Shown here: positions 16,693 to 20,550 of the stretch, in pieces
How the letters are laid out: each line of letters begins with the position of its first letter
Position numbering within the stretch: the stretch's first letter is position 1
Assembly (NCBI GenBank): GCA_013202445.1
Contig: JABMRW010000084.1
Span: 1-20,550 of the forward strand
Direction of reading: 5' to 3'
DNA from: Deltaproteobacteria bacterium
Lineage (GTDB): Bacteria; Chloroflexota; Dehalococcoidia; Dehalococcoidales; BS750m-G39
DNA length: 20,550 nucleotides
Program-made: the position numbers and the translations under genes
Notes under the pieces: model-generated
Told to the model about the DNA's origin: nothing
Databases searched by the model: none
What the model saw: only the letters and a program-made list of their open reading frames with translations

Positions 16693-17817
16693 ATGGACAA
16701 ATCGGCGGCTTATCAGCGGATAGTGGCTAAGTTCGGCACCGGCCTGCTTACCGGTGGCAAAGAGCGCCTTGACGAGCACATAATGTCGGGTCTGGCCGGC
16801 CAGCTGGCGCAGTTGCACACCCGGGGGGTGGAGATGGTTATCGTCTCCTCCGGGGCTATAGCCTCGGGCAGGCAGAAGCTGGGTCTAACCGAGCGGGCCA
16901 AGGACGTCCCCTTCAAGCAGGTGCTGGCTTCGGTAGGGCAGCACCGCCTGGTGAGCCTCTATGAGCGGCTTTTCAGCCGCTATGATATCACCGTGGCTCA
17001 GGCATTGCTGGCCAGGGCCGATCTTCTCGATAGGTCGGGCTATCTCAACGCCCGCAACACCCTGCTGGCGCTGCTGGAGCTAAAAGTTGTCTGCGTTGTC
17101 AACGAAAACGATGTGGTGGCGGTTGATGAGCTTCACGAGGCTGTATTCGGCGATAATGATAACCTATCGGCGATGGTAGCCAACCTGATTGACGCTGACC
17201 TGCTGATGATTCTTACCGATACCGCCGGGCTCTATACCGCCGACCCCCACCGCCACCCGGAAGCCCAGCTTGTCCCGCAGGTAGAGAAGATAGACTTAAA
17301 GATTGAACGCCTGGCGGCGGCGACTACCAGCCGTCTGGGCACCGGCGGCATGATTACCAAGATAGAGGCGGCCAAGCTGGCCACCTCCTTTGGGGTGACG
17401 GTGGTCATCGCCGACGGCCGGGAGCCGGATGTAATCTTAAGGCTGGCCAGGGGTGAATCTGTAGGCACCCGTTTTCTGCCCACCAGCAGCAAGCTGGAAA
17501 GCCGCAAGCGCTGGATGCTCAGCGGTCTTTCCACCAAAGGCAAGCTGGTGGTGGATTCCGGCGCCGCTAAGGCGCTTAAGAAGCAGAATCGCAGCCTGCT
17601 GGCCGCCGGCATTAAAGACCTTGCCGGCGAGTTTCACCGGGGGGCTATCGTCAATATCTATGACCCCGAGGGGTCACGCCTGGGCTGCGGCATCACCAAC
17701 TACAGCTCGGCTGACATCAAGGTTATTAAAGGGGCGCACTCCGGGAAGATTGTCACTCTTCTCGGTTATGATTATGGCTCAGAGGTAGTTCATAGGAATA
17801 ATCTGGTAGTGCTCTAG
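16693..17817 (+). CDS. proB: Glutamate 5-kinase
   Basis: First step of proline synthesis: ATP-dependent phosphorylation of glutamate to glutamyl-5-phosphate. The 374 residues form an amino-acid kinase domain with VAKFGTGLL (11-19; VKxGS is more usual), [15 protein letters not shown] (51-65), NENDVV (137-142), FGDNDNLSA (151-159) and [12 protein letters not shown] (216-227), followed by a C-terminal PUA domain (about 275-355). Full two-domain length. ATG 16693 has no good ribosome site and a very short predicted leader. proA lies downstream, separated by a small gene and 297 bp of repeats, so the usual tight proBA operon is interrupted. Confidence 0.95.
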   Translation: MDKSAAYQRIVAKFGTGLLTGGKERLDEHIMSGLAGQLAQLHTRGVEMVIVSSGAIASGRQKLGLTERAKDVPFKQVLASVGQHRLVSLYERLFSRYDITVAQALLARADLLDRSGYLNARNTLLALLELKVVCVVNENDVVAVDELHEAVFGDNDNLSAMVANLIDADLLMILTDTAGLYTADPHRHPEAQLVPQVEKIDLKIERLAAATTSRLGTGGMITKIEAAKLATSFGVTVVIADGREPDVILRLARGESVGTRFLPTSSKLESRKRWMLSGLSTKGKLVVDSGAAKALKKQNRSLLAAGIKDLAGEFHRGAIVNIYDPEGSRLGCGITNYSSADIKVIKGAHSGKIVTLLGYDYGSEVVHRNNLVVL

Positions 17818-17831
17818 AAGGTAGGCTTGAA

Positions 17832-18110
17832 TTGAGTTTAGGAAAACTTTATCGGATTGCTGAGGAACAGACTGCATTTAGCATTGACTATCGGTTGCTG
17901 GGTGAAGTGCCGACCAGGTGGTGGGGTGATTTTATCCTTACCGAATACAGGCACCTTGCTAATGAAGGCAGGTATTATATTGAGTTAGAGGACGGGCGCC
18001 GTGGCATGTGCGCCATCCACAAAGAGGTTGGCCGGGCCGCTACCGGCACCCCAACGCGCTACCGCTATTCCTTCAAAGGGATTGGTGGTTTAAATAAGTC
18101 AAAGGAATAA
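17832..18110 (+). CDS. Small protein of unknown function between proB and proA
   Basis: A 92-residue frame starting at TTG 17832, 14 bp after proB, with AGAAGG about 10 bases upstream. I do not recognise the family. The protein is mixed-charge and soluble, with WWGDFILTEYRHLANEGRYY (31-50), LEDGRRGMCAIHKEVGR (52-68) and a C-terminal YRYSFKGIGGL; alternating polar and hydrophobic residues suggest beta strands. Codon use resembles its neighbours and the spacing suggests co-transcription with proB. A reading on the opposite strand is not competitive. It could be a lineage-specific gene. Confidence 0.6.
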   Translation: MSLGKLYRIAEEQTAFSIDYRLLGEVPTRWWGDFILTEYRHLANEGRYYIELEDGRRGMCAIHKEVGRAATGTPTRYRYSFKGIGGLNKSKE

Positions 18111-18134
18111 CCAGGAGAGTTAAAGAGGGGCGTT

Positions 18135-18310
18135 ACCCCCCACCCATATTATATCTATTCCCACCCACTGCCCTTATGTGGAAGGGGAATTCCCCCACCC
18201 TTTAAGTAAAATGAGGGAGGCTCCACCCGCCGCCCTTATATGGAAGGGTTTCCCCTCCACCTTTTTAGGAGGGAAATGATAGAGGTTTCACCGCCGCCCT
18301 TAAGGAGGGG
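18135..18310 (-). repeat. Cluster of degraded C-rich repeats before proA
   Basis: Three related units, G-rich on the minus strand: 18158-18173 (CCCACCCACTGCCC core), 18221-18235 (CTCCACCCGCCGCCC) and 18284-18300 (GTTTCACCGCCGCCC), each followed by CTTA and a purine run such as TGGAAGGG. Each keeps at most three G tracts, so none forms the four-tract pattern alone. The first is nearly identical to 9187-9214. The last overlaps GATAGAGGTTT, which resembles the stem start of the intact motifs. Confidence 0.6.
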
Positions 18311-18327
18311 AGTGAAATATAGGGAGT

Positions 18328-18405
18328 CTAAGAGGGACGAAGTCCCTCTTCTAAAAATTAGTTCCCCATCTCCTTTGAAGGAGAGGGGGATAAAGGGGGT
18401 GAGGT
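18328..18405 (-). repeat. Two-hairpin dispersed repeat, copy R4 (inverted)
   Basis: Opposite orientation to the other copies. Hairpin 2 AAGAGGGAC (18330-18338) with GTCCCTCTT (18342-18350), loop GAA. Hairpin 1 at about 18364-18390, with one mismatch in 12 pairs and inner stem CCTT/AAGG instead of CCAA/TTGG. Its outer end, GGGGGTGAGGT, finishes 2 bases before the proA ATG and is the only plausible ribosome-binding sequence for that gene. Confidence 0.85.
18396..18405 (+). promoter_or_regulatory. Ribosome-binding sequence of proA supplied by repeat R4
   Basis: GGGGGTGAGGT immediately before AGATG. An in-frame TAG (18405-18407) touches the ATG, so translation cannot begin upstream. The same sequence precedes fabG (GGGGGTGAGGTAGAATG), where no repeat is present, which supports its use as a ribosome site. 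Confidence 0.55.
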
Positions 18406-18407
18406 AG

Positions 18408-19682
18408 ATGAAATCCCCAAATAAAGAGCTTGAAGAAAAGGCCAGGGCGGCCAGGGCGGCCTCCCGCCGCATGGCTTACCTCCCGTCCGAAATCAAGAAT
18501 AAAGCTTTGCATAATATTGCAAATGACCTTTTAGCCGGTCAGGAAGAAATACTGGCCGCCAATCAGCTTGACTACCACCAGGCGCAAAAATCGGGCATGA
18601 ACGCCGCCATGCTTGATAGGCTTATGCTCTCCCCGGAGCGCCTGGCGGCTATAGCCAAAGATGTTTTAGCGGTGGCGGAGCTGCCTGACCCGGTGGGCGA
18701 GGTCTTTGATATGCGCACCCTCCCCAACGGCTTACAGCTCAGCCGGAAGCGGGTGCCTTTAGGGGTCATCGGCGCCATCTACGAAAGCCGCCCCAACGTC
18801 ACCGTGGATATCTCCGCCCTCTGCCTCAAGTCGGGCAACGCCGTTATCCTGAGGGGGGGCAGGGAGGCGGTCCACTCCAACAGCGCTTTAGCTAAGGTTG
18901 TCCGGGAGGCGGCGACAAGAGCCGGCGTCCCCGAAGGGGCGGTGCAGTTCATAGAGAATACCGACCGCGCCCTGGTCGACGAGATGCTTAAACTGCGCCA
19001 GTATATTGACCTGATTATCCCCCGTGGCGGGGCCGGCCTTATCCAGCATATAAAGGATAACGCCGCCATGCCGGTGATAGCCGGCGGCGTCGGCGTCTGC
19101 CATACCTATGTGGACAGGAGCGCCGATGTGGATAAGGCGGTGGCTATTGCCTTTAACGCCAAGGTGCAGCGCCCCACCGTATGCAACGCCCTGGATACCC
19201 TGCTGGTTCACGCCGATATCGCCCGGAAGTATCTGCCCCTGGCGGCGGCGGAGCTGGCCAGGGCCGGCGTGGAGATGCACTGCGATGAGCGTGCGATGGC
19301 TATCCTTAAAGAAAAACCCTCTCTCAAGCTCAAGCCGGCCACCGATGAGGACTGGGGCAAGGAGTTTCTATCGCTGGTGGCGGCGGTCAAGGTTGTTGAT
19401 TCCCTGGACGAGGCGCTGGAGCACATAGAGCGCTGCGGCTCAGGTCACTCCGAGGCTATTATCACCGGGGAAGATGACGCCGCCGTGCGTTTCCTGGACG
19501 AGGTGGATGCCGCCTGCGTATACGTCAATGCCAGCACCCGCTTTACCGATGGCAGCCAGTTCGGGCTGGGGGCCGAGGTGGGCATAAGCACGCAGAAGTT
19601 CCACGCCCGCGGTCCGCTGGGGGTAAGGGAGCTTACCAGCTACAAGTGGATTATCTTGGGCAGCGGCCAGGTCAGGCCCTAG
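18408..19682 (+). CDS. proA: Gamma-glutamyl phosphate reductase
   Basis: Second step of proline synthesis: NADPH-dependent reduction of glutamyl-5-phosphate to glutamate semialdehyde. The 424 residues have the aldehyde-dehydrogenase fold with [16 protein letters not shown] (119-134), GGREAVHSN (150-158), the catalytic Cys259 in [14 protein letters not shown] (255-268), NASTRFTDG (374-382) and [16 protein letters not shown] (388-403). Full length. ATG 18408 lies directly after repeat R4. No convincing separate promoter was found between the small gene and proA, so transcription may read through from proB across the repeats. The TAG stop overlaps that of rph. Confidence 0.96.
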   Translation: MKSPNKELEEKARAARAASRRMAYLPSEIKNKALHNIANDLLAGQEEILAANQLDYHQAQKSGMNAAMLDRLMLSPERLAAIAKDVLAVAELPDPVGEVFDMRTLPNGLQLSRKRVPLGVIGAIYESRPNVTVDISALCLKSGNAVILRGGREAVHSNSALAKVVREAATRAGVPEGAVQFIENTDRALVDEMLKLRQYIDLIIPRGGAGLIQHIKDNAAMPVIAGGVGVCHTYVDRSADVDKAVAIAFNAKVQRPTVCNALDTLLVHADIARKYLPLAAAELARAGVEMHCDERAMAILKEKPSLKLKPATDEDWGKEFLSLVAAVKVVDSLDEALEHIERCGSGHSEAIITGEDDAAVRFLDEVDAACVYVNASTRFTDGSQFGLGAEVGISTQKFHARGPLGVRELTSYKWIILGSGQVRP

Positions 19683-20413
19683 TTGCCCTGTGCGACGGCC
19701 TCCAGTACCGCCTGCTGCGTCAGAAACAGCTCGTTGATGCCCTTGCCGGCCAGGGAAATCAATGAATCGATAGTCTCTTTGGTGAACGGTTTGCCTTCCG
19801 CCGTCCCCTGCAACTCGACGAACTCGCCCTGGCTGGTCATCACCACGTTAAAGTCAACGGCGGCGTTGTAGTCCTCGTCGTAGCACAGGTCCAGTAGCTG
19901 GTGGTCGTGGACGATTCCCACGCTGGTGGCGGCGACGGCGCTCTTCAGGGGTATGGAGGCTATTATCCCCATATTGGCCAGTGTTTGCAGCGCCTGGCGC
20001 AGGGCGACGTAGGCGCCGGTAATGGCCGCCGTCCTGGTGCCGCCGTCGGCCTGCAATACATCGCAATCTATAACCAGGGACCTTTCCCCCAGGGCGCTCA
20101 GGTCGGTTACGGCTCTCAGTGAGCGCCCGATGAGGCGCTGGATTTCCTGGCTCCGGCCGGCGACCCTCCCCAGCGCCGCTTCGCGGGGGCTGCGGGTGAC
20201 GTTAGCGCGGGGCAGCATGCCGTATTCGGCGGTAATCCAGCCGGTACCCCCACCCCTCAGGAAGGACGGTACCTTCTCTTCAACGCTTACCGAACACAGC
20301 ACCATGGTCTTGCCCAGCTCTATTAACGCCGAGCCCTCGGCAAAGCTCTGGTAGCCGGGGGTTATCTTTACCGGTCTCAGTTCGTCCCAGGCGCGCCCGT
20401 CAACTCTTTTCAT
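19679..20413 (-). CDS. rph: Ribonuclease PH
   Basis: Phosphorolytic 3'-to-5' exoribonuclease that trims tRNA precursors. The 244 residues show the full RNase PH signature: [14 protein letters not shown] (58-71), [20 protein letters not shown] (77-96), the phosphate-binding [19 protein letters not shown] (116-134) and [17 protein letters not shown] (175-191) with the acidic metal site. ATG 20411-20413 has AGGAG at 5 bases. The TAG stop shares the CTAG at 19679-19682 with the stop of convergent proA. In many bacteria rph is followed by rdgB or neighbours; here nothing follows on this strand. Confidence 0.96.
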   Translation of the reverse strand: MKRVDGRAWDELRPVKITPGYQSFAEGSALIELGKTMVLCSVSVEEKVPSFLRGGGTGWITAEYGMLPRANVTRSPREAALGRVAGRSQEIQRLIGRSLRAVTDLSALGERSLVIDCDVLQADGGTRTAAITGAYVALRQALQTLANMGIIASIPLKSAVAATSVGIVHDHQLLDLCYDEDYNAAVDFNVVMTSQGEFVELQGTAEGKPFTKETIDSLISLAGKGINELFLTQQAVLEAVAQGN

Positions 20414-20440
20414 CTAAGCTCCTCTTTTTAAGTATGCAAG

Positions 20441-20469
20441 AGTATAACAGAGATGGGTTATATTGGCAA
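20441..20469 (-). promoter_or_regulatory. Promoter of rph
   Basis: On the minus strand: TTGCCA (20469-20464), 17-nt spacer, extended -10 TGTTATACT (TATACT at 20446-20441). Repeat R5 begins 8 bp beyond the -35 box. Confidence 0.65.
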
Positions 20470-20476
20470 TTATTAT

Positions 20477-20550
20477 CAACCTCATCCCCTTAATCCCCCT
20501 CTCCATTCTTGGAGAGGGGGAAATTTAATTAAAAAGAGGGGCTTCGCCCC
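20477..20550 (+). repeat. Two-hairpin dispersed repeat, copy R5 (cut by window end)
   Basis: CAACCTCATCCCCTTAAT start, nearly identical to R3. Hairpin 1 CCCCCTCTCCA (20495-20505) with TGGAGAGGGGG (20510-20520), loop TTCT. A/T core AAATTTAATTAAAAA. Hairpin 2 GGGGC (20538-20542) with GCCCC (20546-20550), loop TTC, running off the window. Confidence 0.85.

Noticed and set aside
18158..18300. Intact G-quadruplexes on the minus strand before proA
   Set aside because: Each unit has at most three G3 tracts, so the four-tract criterion fails.
18121..18407. CRISPR array
   Set aside because: Repeat units are degenerate, unevenly spaced, without unique spacers of constant length, and no cas gene is present.

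Overview
This is a GC-rich, densely coded bacterial chromosome segment carrying core metabolic and DNA-repair genes. Gene content and order (DUF177-rpmF-fabD-fabG-nusB-acpP, plsC-ispH, mfd, plsY, proB/proA, rph, plus several acyl-CoA dehydrogenases) and frequent TTG/GTG starts point to Chloroflexota, most likely an uncultured Dehalococcoidia-type lineage. That assignment is inference from content and was not checked by phylogeny. No tRNA, rRNA, CRISPR, phage or transposase gene is visible.

Layout: 1-332 is gene-free and packed with repeats. plsC and ispH follow on + (333-1819). A minus-strand set (4468 to 1824) encodes a stand-alone Lrp/AsnC effector-binding (RAM) protein and two adjacent acyl-CoA dehydrogenase-like subunits. 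Divergent from it is a third, canonical acyl-CoA dehydrogenase (4721-5878), then DUF177, rpmF, fabD, fabG, nusB and acpP (5953-9112), closed by a clear intrinsic terminator. On minus come a lipoprotein cyclophilin, an AT-rich DUF4238 gene that looks foreign, and mfd (9254-14366). On + come plsY with a membrane glycosyltransferase, then proB, a small unknown gene, and proA (14822-19682). rph (minus) closes the window, its stop codon overlapping that of proA.

Lipid metabolism dominates. FabD, FabG and ACP serve fatty-acid synthesis, PlsY and PlsC the two acylations that give phosphatidic acid, and the dehydrogenases fatty-acid or other acyl-CoA oxidation. IspH adds isoprenoid precursors. PlsX, FabH and FabF are not in the window.

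The least ordinary material is intergenic. A dispersed element of about 80 bp, five copies, consists of two hairpins around an A/T-rich core. Stem sequences differ between copies while pairing is mostly kept, and the arrangement resembles back-to-back intrinsic terminators. A second motif, a 6-bp stem followed by a perfect four-tract G-quadruplex sequence, occurs three times, and it lies downstream of the two-hairpin element before both plsC and plsY. Other points are a dehydrogenase pair in which one subunit lacks the catalytic glutamate at both known positions, and two near-identical promoters with an unusual 19-nt spacer.
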